DNA from: Sweltsa coloradensis
Taxonomy: Eukaryota > Arthropoda > Insecta > Plecoptera > Chloroperlidae
DNA length: 64,000 nt
Direction: 5' to 3'
Assembly (NCBI GenBank): GCA_024449915.1
Contig: JAMZAV010000302.1
Location: 434,001-498,000 of the forward strand
Shown: piece by piece, positions 1 to 11,139 of the stretch
Numbering within the stretch: position 1 is the stretch's first letter
Layout of the letters: each line of letters begins with the position of its first letter
Notes under the pieces: generated by a model
What the model was told of the DNA's origin: nothing
What the model saw: only the letters and a program-made list of their open reading frames with translations
Databases searched by the model: none
Position numbers and translations under genes: made by a program

Positions 1-1
1 G

Positions 2-115
2 CCGTGGGAGGACAGGAAAGATTGGGGTAGATTGGTGAAGAGGCAGGTGCAAGATGAAGGTGAAGAAACGCGTAGCCCGGCATCATCAGCACAAAACAGT
101 TTCGTACCGGCCTAG
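2..115 (+). CDS. Partial 3'-terminal coding segment, unrecognised
   Basis: Reading frame 2 is open from the first base of the window for 37 codons and ends at TAG (113-115). The peptide is charged (Trp/Asp/Glu/Lys/Arg-rich first half, Ser/Ala/Pro-rich tail). Base composition here is far richer in G+C than in the 2 kb that follow, which begin abruptly after the stop. The spacing DR..W..LV (residues 4-12, D-R-K-D-W-G-R-L-V) resembles the DRxxWxxLV tail often seen at the C-terminus of non-LTR retrotransposon reverse transcriptases, so the segment may be a LINE remnant rather than a host last exon. The antisense frame is also open over this short stretch, so strand is not certain. The upstream part lies outside the window. 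Confidence 0.35.
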   Translation, partial: PWEDRKDWGRLVKRQVQDEGEETRSPASSAQNSFVPA

Positions 116-2195
116 ATGAAGCTCAAGCCGACATCGTATGAAATGAGTTTGATATTATTATAATCATGAAATTGCATATCCAAAATATGTCACCATTATT
201 TATAAATAACACATATTATAAATAATTTTGCGACTGTGGAACGAAATACTATGGACCTACGTATGGTATGCATATACACAGCACAACTTTTAAACCAAAC
301 ATGCAATGCTAAAATGTAAACTACAGGATAAAGATAAGACAGTATTGTTGAAATTGTATTTATAATTATTATTTTGCCTATATTGATAGACGAATAATGC
401 GTGTTATTTAATGGAGGTAAAAATAATAATTACACAAAGGTTAAACTAAATTTGCTACCCGAAATGTGTTTTAATTATTAAAATGTTGAACCCGAAAGCA
501 ATTTTGATTTTCCACACTTCAAAGCTGTACTTACAGGACTCTATAATATACTAGAAATCAATATGTGAATTGATGCATAATGATTCTCGATCCAATAGCT
601 CATATTGTAGAGTGTACACAATTAAAATTGTTGGATTCGCGCCCCCATATGTTGCATTCTTGCCTTCGGTGTTTGATTGGAAGTCCTAAATCACGTTAAG
701 TCCCCTCCACACACAATAACCACATATCACAGTGGAGGCTAGCATGTGTGACAATACCACTCTTTCGGATTGAAAGCACAGCTGCAATACGTACCAGGAT
801 CAATCTAATGCGATATTCGGGATAATTCGACGATCAATCTCTCAACACAGAAAGCGAAAACATTGAGAACATGTTTTCCATCTCTGTCAATCTTAATCTA
901 CGGCGAGATCTTCACTGCATAAAATAGGCTTCCAAGTTGGATATAGACGCTCGCGTGTGCGACTCGAGATAGAAGAAAGTTGTTGATTTTAAACACGAAC
1001 CCAACGCAAAATCAATCGACTTCGCAACGAATTTTATTGGTTACTTTAACCATGTTTGGAAATGCTTAAGGAAGATAACACATTCTGGCATCCTCAATCT
1101 ATCTAACGAAATATCACTAACTGTACACTTTGTTATAGAATTAAATTAGTTTTAAAGGTTTCATTGGGTGGGTGGAAGCGTTGATTGCACTCTCAACTGC
1201 CACTCTACAATCGAATATCAATAAGAATAGTAATGTGATAATAAGAAAAATCATACATCCCAATTGAAACAGTGAAAAAATAAATGGTTAAGTGATGCCA
1301 ATTTGGTTTTCTAGCTTCTGGCAATGATTCATTTATATTAAGTGTGTCCTTCGCCTAAATATAGAGGTGGCAATTGAAAGACTTTGAGACGTTTTCTCAT
1401 TGAACTAATATTTTAATAGGTTTCCGTTTCCGTTTTTGCTCTTATTCTGTTATGCGTTATCATTTGATTATTCGATATCACGCGAATATTTCGATATCGA
1501 TATCGACATTCCGAAATTTTATTATTTGTGACTAATAATTCTTAATTTTTCTCGATCTTCCCGATTCTTATGCAGTTACCTTCTACATTACACATCATTG
1601 TACATTGCACAATACTATATTCAGCAACTTCCCTTGACATTTAAACTCTAAACTTTAACTATAGATTCTTGTGGTTGGTTGAGATTGAGGGTTTACCAGC
1701 CGTGTTCAATGTTTAATCTTAGATTGTATAATATTACATTTTAGAATTAGTTTAAGTTTGCAAGCTGATACTGACAGGAAACACTTCCATCAAAGTTATT
1801 AACTATAATGGCAGGACTTTAGTTAAATCTATGAACCGGTAGACAAGTTAATTAAACTAAGATATATAATAAGTTTGGTGGTATTAAATGATTTACAGTC
1901 TTACTTGTAAATTGCGCCCTAACAAAAATATATAAATCAACAATGAATGAACATTAAAATCTAATAATGGGTCCACCCTTCACACTATATTATCAAATTG
2001 TTTCACGCGGATAAGTACCATATTAATCAGAAACGCATAAGCAATAGCATACACCATTGCAATCTTAATAAGCAAGTTTTTTGTTATTCGTAAAATGTGT
2101 TGGGTAATTAATCAGAAAACGTACCTTTCTCCATCGAATCAGTGCGCATGTTAGCCATTTAACCAGATAACCGTGCTACATTAATGATTACTTAC
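116..2195. other. AT-rich noncoding stretch
   Basis: No open frame of interest and no recognised repeat. There are short palindromic ATCGATATCGAT-type words near 1490-1505 (alternating ATCG/CGAT). Otherwise it looks like ordinary intronic or intergenic sequence. Confidence 0.6.
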
Positions 2196-2265
2196 TTTGC
2201 AAAAGGTTGGCGGTAACGTGTCGTTTATCGTGCTTACCTGAAACAGAGAGGAACAAAGTTAAAAT
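2196..2265 (-). promoter_or_regulatory. Recursive (ratchet) splice-site-like motif with a possible 42-nt exon
   Basis: On the minus strand a branch-point-like TTTTAAC is followed by the pyrimidine tract TTGTTCCTCTCTGTTTC, then CAG directly abutting GTAAGC (junction between + positions 2238 and 2237). An abutted strong 3' and 5' splice site is the signature of recursive splicing points in very long introns (established in Drosophila, with related RS-exons in vertebrates). Forty-two bases further on lies a second good donor, GTAAGT (+ 2195-2190), so the same acceptor could define a 42-nt exon, a multiple of three and open in two frames. It would imply a long minus-strand intron across this part of the window. 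No transcript evidence is available here. Confidence 0.4.
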
Positions 2266-3434
2266 ATTGGTCAATAAATTTAGGCCAAGAAGAAGGTTTT
2301 ATGTCCTTACGAAATAAAATCACTAGTAAATCATTGGAAATAATGTTTGCAATACATACAACAAAATAAAATTTTAAACCTCAAAGTTGCATTCAAATAT
2401 AAACAATGTATATTTATGTTAATCGCCAATACATGAAGACAGACGGTAGTTTTTAGAAGTCATAATCACTTTTCGTTCACGGACCAAAATGTACGTAAAT
2501 AATTATTTCTGCACCAATCTACGGAGTTTAATCATGCTGGGTGGTATATTTGTGAAAATTCAAGAAGATATGTCCCAGATAAAATGATACATGATTTTTT
2601 AAATTTTTATAATGACTAGTCTTAAATAATAATTGCTTATCTTTGTGCACAACGACAACGTTCAAGGTCAGTTTAAACTCGTAACACATTTAAGAGTATC
2701 GAGCAGAGAGCATCGCGTGATAACCCTGTTTTGTTCCCAACGTCACCTACGAGGCGACGACGACGACTGGGCCAGACAATGAAGTGCGTGCCTTTGAACT
2801 GACAGAAAACACCTGAGTCACAAAACACGTCTCCATTACAACAATGCTACTAGAACACTAGGGGGCTGCTTTGTCTTAGAATACGATGCCAATGACACAC
2901 CATTTCTTTGTAATCAACATACTTGGGTTGCATTGTCTAAGCATTTAATAGATTGATCTTAGAAGTGAACAAAAGTCAGAGAATAACGCAATTCATTTGG
3001 ATTGTTTTAATGATACAAAGACTTTTAGAAAAGCTGAGTAGCGTAGTAATAAAATAGAAACCACCATTAGTTTCCATTTGTTCAGCACTCGAAAGAACAG
3101 GGGCAGTATTTCCGCGTTATTGTTTTGATTGTAACACATATATTTACCTTCTGATGTATTTAGGATAATATTATATTCAATCCAGATAACAATAACATAC
3201 AATATTTATATACGCAAGTCTCTGCAACACCCTAGCATTAAAATATGTTGAACACGCTCATCTGATAAACATATTTGGATTTATGTTTCATTTCCAACGA
3301 TATGCAATTTAAAATAATTAATACATAATTTGATATTATGATAGTGTGCATTTAATGCTAGTCGTTTATAGGTTGCACTTGTGGAACACAATAAATTAAA
3401 TAAATAAAATAAGTTAACAATATCCAATTCTGCA
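2266..3434. other. Noncoding stretch with a nuclear-receptor-type half site
   Basis: Mostly AT-rich. A somewhat GC-richer patch around 2640-2830 contains TCAAGGTCA at 2662-2670, the extended half site bound by ERR/FTZ-F1/SF-1 type receptors. No open frame is credible. Confidence 0.4.
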
Positions 3435-3480
3435 ATTTCTCGATTTCATTAATAGGGAAACACTCCCGTAGGTGTAATTG
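3435..3480 (-). repeat. 3'-tail fragment of the tRNA-derived SINE
   Basis: Matches the distal tail of the SINE copies near 17.8-18.1 kb (shared GGGAAACACTCCCGTAGGTG core, flanked by an ATTTCTCGATTT-type end) but carries no tRNA-like head. It is a truncated copy in the same orientation as the minus-strand copy at 17774-17928. Confidence 0.7.
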
Positions 3481-3670
3481 ATTTTACATAAGATATAGTA
3501 CGTCTGATAGATATATACACTATGGTCTATGCTTTGTGGTAATCACACCTTTGCTCTCCTCCTGGTATGCTCAAGCAGAGCTGCCACCCTTGAAAAACAA
3601 TTTGGTTCTAACAAAAAGTATAACGCGGGGAAGTAATGTCGGGTCGCTCCACAGCTCAATCACTTGGCTC

Positions 3671-3678
3671 TGACGTCA
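3671..3678. promoter_or_regulatory. Perfect CRE palindrome
   Basis: TGACGTCA, the full cAMP-response element recognised by CREB/ATF factors, sits 39 bases upstream of an ATG at 3717 in a slightly GC-richer patch. A second perfect copy lies at 52123-52130. Chance occurrence is possible in 64 kb, so function is only a suggestion. Confidence 0.3.
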
Positions 3679-3928
3679 CCAGGTATCGAGCAAACATGTT
3701 TAAGAGATGAGGTATCATGAGTGACAGCCAACCGAAATGTCAAATATTTACCCGCATGAAAAAACACCAATTAACGTCTAAACTCAGTGAAATACAAACA
3801 AACAGTAAAGTGGCCGCCGTGAGATGTAGAAGAACGGATTTTTTTTGTGAAATATTATACTTTTATTTGTGCCGCTATTTTATTACATTGTATAACGGTT
3901 TTGTTATGAGAAGTGATGTTCAAATATC

Positions 3929-3944
3929 GGGGGGGGGGGGGGGG
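3929..3944. repeat. Homopolymer of 16 G
   Basis: An uninterrupted run of sixteen G in AT-rich surroundings. It can form a G-quadruplex and is also an error-prone sequencing context, so its exact length is doubtful. Confidence 0.95.
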
Positions 3945-4638
3945 TAATTTGAACTTTGAGTTATTGTTTCTTTAAATAAACACGAAATACACTAGTTGAT
4001 TACTTTAAAAAGCATTTGCATAAATTACAACAAATTTATGGGGGATAGATTTATCATGATGTGATGAAGAATGATTGCAGTATTAACAAGACTACATTTT
4101 AATTTGTGCAAAAAGAATTATGATTTACGACGGGCATGTTTAAATTTTACCTTTAAGTTGTAGTTCATCAACACAAGTAACAGCGTAAACTGAAATGTTA
4201 TTCAATTAAAACAAGCGTTAGCGTTACACCCTTTAATGTGTTCTCAATGCAGGAATAGAACTTCTCAATAAGAGAGTTGATTTAGTAAACAAAACAAGAT
4301 AGTATTTTTTATATTTTATAAGACAATGCTAACATCAGTTTATGTGCACAAGAAATTTGATAGCGTTTTCCATGCTTCCCAGTTTAACCATTGTTTAACT
4401 AAATAAACAGGTCATTGCAAAATTCATAAGTTGCAGTCTGAAATAGGTTTTTGGATGGAGCATGGAGTGGGAATTAATGGCGTTCGAGTGGTGTGGGATC
4501 CATGTGGGAATAGCCACTTGTATGACATGAAAACACAATACCATCTCTATTGTTGCAATTTAATGATGCAACAAGCAATAAATCATGACAATTGACTACC
4601 AACATAAGTTACATTAACATAAACACAATAAATTGTAG

Positions 4639-4769
4639 CGAGGCAATAAAAAAGCTATTTCGTGTCGTTGGGACTCACCCAGACCCCTCTCAACGCCTTA
4701 TCAAGCTGGGAAGAAGCTTTAGTTCAGGATTCAGAAACAAACTGTGCACACGTTCTTCCGTTACCAAAA
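4639..4769 (+). CDS. Candidate internal exon, unrecognised
   Basis: A 131-base segment runs from an AG acceptor (4637-4638, weak pyrimidine tract) to a strong donor (AAAA then GTAAGT at 4770-4775). One frame is open throughout for 43 codons. The peptide is basic and Ser-rich (contains HPDPSQRL and GRSFSSGFRNKL) with no compositional bias, and the segment is more GC-rich than its flanks. These are the properties of a real exon, but I do not recognise the protein, and the acceptor is poor. An upstream in-frame ATG at 4592 also exists, so a first exon is the alternative. It is on the opposite strand to the recursive-splice motif at 2.24 kb, so both cannot belong to one gene. Confidence 0.3.
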
Positions 4770-4775
4770 GTAAGT

Positions 4776-7700
4776 GTAGCTAAACGAAATTAACACCATC
4801 AATATTCAATAATAAAGGTAGTTTGACTGTAAAATTACAATCGCGTTTTTGGTGTTTGAGTTGGTGATATAACCGCGACCTTTAATTCGACTTCGTTTGC
4901 AGGTAGAATACTCTTAAAAGAAGCGCGTTGTACAAATTAAAGACGTAACTTCGATGGCTCTCAAATGATGTTTAAAATTCAGGCGACGCGCAAGGGTGTG
5001 ACCTGGTAGTAAATTAAGAGGCGAACGAAGCTGGGCGCTGAATCCAATAACAAACACAGGGGCGACACCTACTACCACCGTCGCGAGCAATACTTAATAA
5101 CTTACTGATCAATAATAGAAACGATTACACGAAGGCAAGGTAGTTAATAACTACAAATATATTACCATAGCCCAAACATTGTCGTAGTGATGAAGCGCAT
5201 TGAAAATAACATTTAGTATATTGCTGGAGCTTATTTCTTGTGTTCTGCTCTCAGAGAAGGCTAAAATTTTCTACATTTAACTTTCAAAGATTTTAATGTG
5301 TTTATACATAATATAGTAGATCCGAAAGCAATGTACATTTCTGCAAATTCCTGGGTTATCGTGTAACAAAAATTTAGCATGCGTTTCGAAGGGCACTCTT
5401 TAAAACAAAGTTTGCACACAAGAAAATCGAAATGGGAGGTAAATTTTCAAAATAATTAATACTGAGTGATGCTCTGGCTTAGAGATCAATTTGACTAATT
5501 AATTTATTTGAAAATTTTTCAATTTTGAATTTAACAATAATTGTGCGTTGATAAGAATATGTGCAAAATAAATGGAAAATTTGATCTAAATGTTAATAAA
5601 AACTTCTTCTGTAACATAAATAACCTAACTGTAAAATAAACTGTAACATAAACCCATAAATCACTTTTTTTAATAATGAATGATAGCTAAACATACTAAA
5701 CAAAGCTTAATCTTGTTCATTTATTAAGTAAAAAACACATTAGTTCACCTTCAATCCATGGTGTTCGAGTGTCCCAAAGACTCAAAAGAGATGAAAAGTT
5801 AAGAACCAAATGAGAATTATATTTCGTATGTGTTTTTTTTCTGTTTGAAGTATGACATTGATAACGTTAGTGATATCACGTGACGTATACCAAAGCGGTA
5901 GAAAGTAAAATTACTGAATATGAAAGCAAATTTAATCAAACCAGCGTTTGCCAAAGCTTTGTTTAAGCAACGCTACCAATTAGCAGAGGATGCGAGCCTA
6001 GAGCTCAAGAAATCTGTGTTACGCATGTAGAAAATGGATTTTAATAAATCATGAGCAGGCTCACAATCTACCTCTAATTTGTCACGGCTATGGACACTCA
6101 TCAACACACATTTCTGATTCAAGAACGCTGAGCGCTTTCATGGCTGCTTATATTTATCCAAGCTATCTCTGGGCGAGTATCCATAATATGTCTGCATTTT
6201 AATGAACCAACGATGGCACAATCTAATTTTCTACTTACATGCCTGTGGCGTATTTTCTAAAAACAATCGGCAGCTTAACCAATTTAACGACATTTGCCAT
6301 GTATACATATACATCTTACATTAGTTATTCTTTAAAAAAGCTTTATTCTCATTTGTGATTTCCTTAGAGAGAAAATTTAAAACAGTTTGTGTAGAAAATA
6401 TGTTTACACAAGATCAAATATTAATGGCTCTACTGCTAGTCAAAGTTTTTTATTAGTCACAAAATTTTAACTTGTGTTTAACTCTTCAAAGCATCCAAAA
6501 ATAACCAACTAATATTGTAACGACTAGATGTTTATCAGTTAATATAATGTTGCCTTTATTACGCACCGACTAGAGATTTAATAATACGGCCTTCATCTTA
6601 TGATTTTTTTATTTTAGAGACCAAACATAGTTTGATTTAAATTGTGATTGTCCATAAACGCATGCAAAAATGTATTTAATCGGCTTGTTTTTGTCAAGCT
6701 TTTTGCCTGAGCTTAAGAACGATAAGAGTTTCGATCGGCATTGCGTGGAAAATTCCATAATAAAAATTAATATGTAGGGCGACCGCAATTTATGGTGTTG
6801 TAGAGAACCTCGTTTCTTACAACAATAAAAGCTATCGTCAATATAATAAACAAGAAAGAAAGTGCACATTTACGAGGTATAAACCAAGTTAAGAGGCCGG
6901 CCTGAAGAATGGGATAACAACATAAAAGAAGGGTATTACCAACTTATGAAGATGTACATGTCCGTAAGCTCAATTCCTGGAGGAATACTTACAAAACATC
7001 ACAAAAAGTTCAAAATCAAAGTCGACAACATCTTACAGTGCAATAGTCCAAAATAATATTCATCATTTTCTGAAAATTAACACAATGCACATAAATGCAC
7101 AGTTATCAATTACATTCCTATATGTACGTGATTGCTATTAAATACTTTTTTGTTAATAATTGCTGTTTCGTTTTGGTATTGTTTCATAATCACAACGAAC
7201 AATTTCGTTTATTTATTATACTCAACACGAAGGATTAAATATAAATTGTCGTTGCTTAAATTATCACTAATGAATATATGGCGACCTTATTACTGGTAAA
7301 ATAGCAGCTGGATATAAAATGTATGGTACTTTACGCGTTGGTATAATGAGGGGAGAGGTAGGATTAAAAGCAATAATTTTTGTTTGAATGATATGTACAC
7401 ATGGTTAATTAAAAACAGAGAATTATTTATTTTATTGAGCGTTAAACCAATTTATAAAATGTTGAAACATAATAAACATGCTTTCCATCATCAGCAAAAT
7501 GATGAACTAAAAATATCATCAGTTGGCATCCTTTGCATGAACTACACGCTTTGGAGCACCTCATCAGAAAACTTAATGTGATGGAAAATGATTAGGCCTA
7601 GTCCATAGTAACACAGAAAGTTAGTACGTACTTTCCAAAGCAAGCCTTGCTATGTTTGTTCAAGAATGTAGAGAATTTACTATTGCTCACAATAATTTAT

Positions 7701-8729
7701 TTATAATAGTCGCAGATACATATTTACCTAAACTTATTATTATTAGAAAACATTGGATTGACGCTTGTGATATTATTAATTCAAACATGCCAATGAAACA
7801 TTGTTCATTGTAAATAGCTCCTTCTAGGACGCGATTTTCACTTATGCAATTTATGTTAACAACATAGAACCAACACATTTCTACATTGATTTGGCGAAGT
7901 TCGAAAACAAATTTGCTTCCAGATTACGATGACATAACCAAAACAACATCTTATGATTATCCCGTTAGGCATAGTCAGGAGGAAAACTAAGTTACCTACT
8001 CCTAACATGTTCCTAACTCCTGACATCTCCTTACTAGCTCGTTGCCCAGAATCCGTCACTGTCATTCATATCTGCCAACTCAAAGTTGGTACACTGTTAT
8101 AAATCATAATACCCAGTTTGATATTTCCAGATAAGTTTAAAGATATACAAACGAATATTTAAACACGTTAGTAACAAAAAAATCTGCATCTGTGAAACAG
8201 GTTAATCCCACCCCCCCTATCCCTCCCACCTCCCCAACGACTCCACTAGAGAAAGGTGTAACAATTTTAATGTACATAAAATTAGCTCATCCAGACGTTA
8301 TAATAACAACGAAATTGGCGGGGATACCCAATTCTCTCGCAATCCTTCACGTGATTAGTGATGAACGCATTCACCTAACCGTCCGTTTACAAAATCGATA
8401 GGTATACTTTAAAATTTCTGGATTGTTTATATATTATCATCATATGATTATGAATAAATGAAGATGAGTGCCTATCTCAGCTAGCCCTATCGAATAAGTG
8501 AACCAAACTTAGGTGGTGTGTATCTTGAGATATGATGTAGTGAAAATGAACTATAATTCCCGTCACACACTCTATACATTGGTGATGTTTGCATCTACGA
8601 AGCTTCTGTTCTCGTGAGTTGAATACCCGATATATTACTTCAAATATCCTTTTATTTCATGAAATTGAAAAACAACCTCCGCCACCCACTTCACCATTGA
8701 ATTTGTCTGAATATCTACATAAGTTATAT
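4776..8729. other. AT-rich noncoding stretch
   Basis: No convincing exon, transposon end or RNA gene. There is an AG abutting GTAGAA after a short pyrimidine run near 4890-4908, weaker than the motif at 2.24 kb, and a C-rich patch at about 8207-8237. The rest is plain AT-rich DNA with many stops in all frames. Confidence 0.5.
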
Positions 8730-8731
8730 AA

Positions 8732-9489
8732 ATAGAAAACGCTTAAGTCCCGCCGCGTTGTTGGATGAGCGTAATTGGTGCATTGAGCTGCCATGTGTTA
8801 TGTGAATTTTCTGTTCTGTGAAAAAATCATTACTAAGTTGATGATTTTTTTTAAATAATTTAAAATAAATAAAAAATAAAACTTTAATTTTTAATTTTTT
8901 TAATTAATCGTAATTCTAAAAAAGAAAAAAATCGTAAAATTTCGACTTCCATAAGAAATAATTATTTGATTGTGCTCAAATTTTACACGAATATATGAAT
9001 TCATAAAATAAGGTTCTGTGAAAAAATCATTACAATCGGATAAAGAGTGGGTGTTATTTGTCAAAATTGTTTTAAAAAAGAAAAACCCCTAAAATTGCGA
9101 TTTTATGAGAAAAATTATTTGATTGCGCTTAAATTTCCACGAATATATAATTCATAAATAAAGGTTCTGTGAAAAAACATACAATCGGACAAAGCGTGTA
9201 GTATTATAAATCGAAGAAATTTTTAAAATCGAAAAAAATCGTAAATTTGCGATTTTATGGAATTTTTTTCGATTGTGCTCAAAACGTGGCAGTCTAAGTT
9301 CAGAGATTTCGAAGGTCTTAATAAAATTTCATCGCAATCGATATCGGTTAGCCGGAATCGTGCTAACAAACAGACAAAATACAAAAAAAAAAAATAAAAG
9401 AAAAAAAAAAAAAACATTCCGGATTTTTTTCTCCAGTGTAGTGAAATGGAATCTTCGCTTCGCTCGCTACGCTCGCTACGCTCATCCAA
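8732..9489 (+). mobile_element. TTGGATGAGC-family non-autonomous element, copy A
   Basis: Perfect 13-bp terminal inverted repeats: TTGGATGAGCGTA at 8761-8773 and its complement at 9477-9489. Outside the left repeat is a conserved cap (AACGCTTAAGTCCCGCCGCG) also found next to the copies at 34 and 38 kb. The interior is a degenerate array of about 150-bp subrepeats (hallmarks: AATCGTAAAAT, GCTCAAATTT, GGTTCTGTGAAAAAATCATT, ACAATCGGATAAAG). A unique 3' module follows with A-rich tract, TTCCGGATTTTTTTC, and a GC-rich end built from repeated CGCTCGCTA/CGCTTCG words. No coding capacity, so it would need a helper. Superfamily unknown: terminal repeats suggest a DNA transposon, but I could not define a target-site duplication. 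Confidence 0.75.
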
Positions 9490-9550
9490 AAATAAAGCTC
9501 TTTGCTAATAAAATTGAATTAAACTAGTAAGCTTCGCAAACGCTATTTCA

Positions 9551-10330
9551 GGCGCGTTGTTGGATGAGCGTATGTTTTTTTAAACGAAAAAAGCGTAAGC
9601 GATTTACATGCAAAATTATTTTACGATTGTACTCAAATTTCACACAAATATATAAATTCATAAAATTAAGGTTCTGTAAAAAAAAATCATTACAATTGGA
9701 TAAAGCAAGTAGGTGTTATAAGTCGAAAAATTTATTTATTTTATGAAAAAAGCGTAAAATTGCGATTTTCACAAGAAATTATATTTCGATTGCGTTCAAA
9801 TTTCACCCCAATGTATAAATTCATAAAATTAAGGTTATGTGAATAAATCATTACAATCGGATAATGCATGTAGGTGTTATTAGTCGAAGAAATGTTTTAA
9901 AAATCGAAAAAATTGTAAAATTGCGATTTTCATAATAAAACATTTTTGGATTTCGCTCAAATTTCACACGAATATATTAATTCATAAAATTAAGGTTCTG
10001 TGAAAAAATCATTACAATCGAATAAAAAATGTAGTTGTTATGAGTCGAAGAAAAGTTTTTAAAAATCGAAAAAAATCGTCAAATGGCGATTTAAATGAGA
10101 AATAATTTTTCAATTACGCTCAAAAGCGTGGCAGTTCTAAGTTCAGAGATTTCGAAGGCCTCCATAAAATTTCAACGTAATTGGAGTATCGGTTTAGCCG
10201 GAATCGTGTTAACAAACACACAATAATACAAACAGAAAAAAATAAGAAAAAAAAAAAACATTCCGGATTTTTTTCGCCGGCGCCAGTGTAGTGAAATGGA
10301 ATCTTCGCTTAGCTCGCTACGCTCATCCAA
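9551..10330 (+). mobile_element. TTGGATGAGC-family element, copy B
   Basis: Same structure and orientation as copy A and only about 70 bases downstream: left repeat at 9560-9572, right repeat at 10318-10330. It holds about four of the 150-bp subrepeats against about three in copy A, and the same 3' module with an A-rich tract and TTCCGGATTTTTTTC. The cap is shortened to GGCGCGTTG. Near-adjacent insertion of two relatives suggests either nested targeting or unequal exchange within the family. Confidence 0.75.
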
Positions 10331-11059
10331 AAATTCACAAACTCTAGGTTGAACAAAAATTTAAAATTAAAATAATGCATAGTATTACTGACAAAAAAAT
10401 AGCCGAAAAACTATAACCCTCCAACTCCAAACGGAGCTTTGACTCACAAAAATGTAGGCTAATAATAAATCTTCTCGTTTTAAATAGAGTAAATAAAGTC
10501 ATGGCAGGTGCATCATAGATGATAAAGCTCTGCGGTATGGGGGGGGGGGGGGAAGAAATCTTTCCGGCCGATCCGTCACTGTCATATGTCTGCTTGCATT
10601 ACGAAGAAAGGGAGCACCGCCCAATTCGAATCAAAGAAACCAGAAGTGACAGAACAATACGCCCAGGACCTAGGTGAGATCTGACGTCTTATTAACCTGA
10701 TTTTAGACGATTTAATTACGAATTACCTTCGGAGAATTTAGCTAACATTCATTCACCATTTTGGCTTTGTTCCACGAGAAGGAATTGTATGTCAATCAAT
10801 CATTTAGTAGCATCATTACCTTTACTATGGTTTCAAGGATTTTCAAGGAGTAAAACTATTTCATCGTAGAGTTAATCAGTATTTTGAAGTGAGATATTTT
10901 ATAAGATTACACAAAATTAACATTAACAGCTAAAAAAGAAAGTAATTTGGATGCCGTATGACATTGAATGTGAGCGTTATCGTTAGTAAACATCTCTGAT
11001 ACAATTTACTTTTTCAAGAACAATAGGTGATACTTGCGGATGAATTATAAATAAGAAAA
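10331..11059. other. Noncoding stretch with a G14 run
   Basis: Contains an uninterrupted run of fourteen G at 10539-10552, in a context like that of the G16 run at 3929. Nothing else is recognisable. Confidence 0.6.
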
Positions 11060-11065
11060 GTGCTT

Positions 11066-11095
11066 GCCCTATACGGGATTCGAACCCACATCTCT
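11066..11095 (-). repeat. tRNA-like B-box remnant
   Basis: On the minus strand GTGGGTTCGAATCCCGT forms a 5-bp T-stem (with wobble pairs) around TTCGAAT, a perfect pol III B box. No matching acceptor or anticodon arm can be drawn from the flanks, so this is a decayed tRNA or a tRNA-derived SINE of a family other than the one at 17.8 kb. Confidence 0.3.
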
Positions 11096-11139
11096 TCTTG
11101 TCATACGCTCACCAGAAAACACCAAATCTTTGCTTCCAG

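Noticed and set aside
3717..3947. 76-codon + frame after the CRE
   Set aside because: Its end is made of a G16 homopolymer, the upstream part has no recognisable domain, and no splice or promoter evidence beyond a single CRE supports it.
9223..9489. Overlapping frames with Ser-Glu-Arg repeats at the ends of elements A, C and D
   Set aside because: They come from the AGCGAAGCG-type GC-rich end and homopolymer runs of the elements and occur at every copy.
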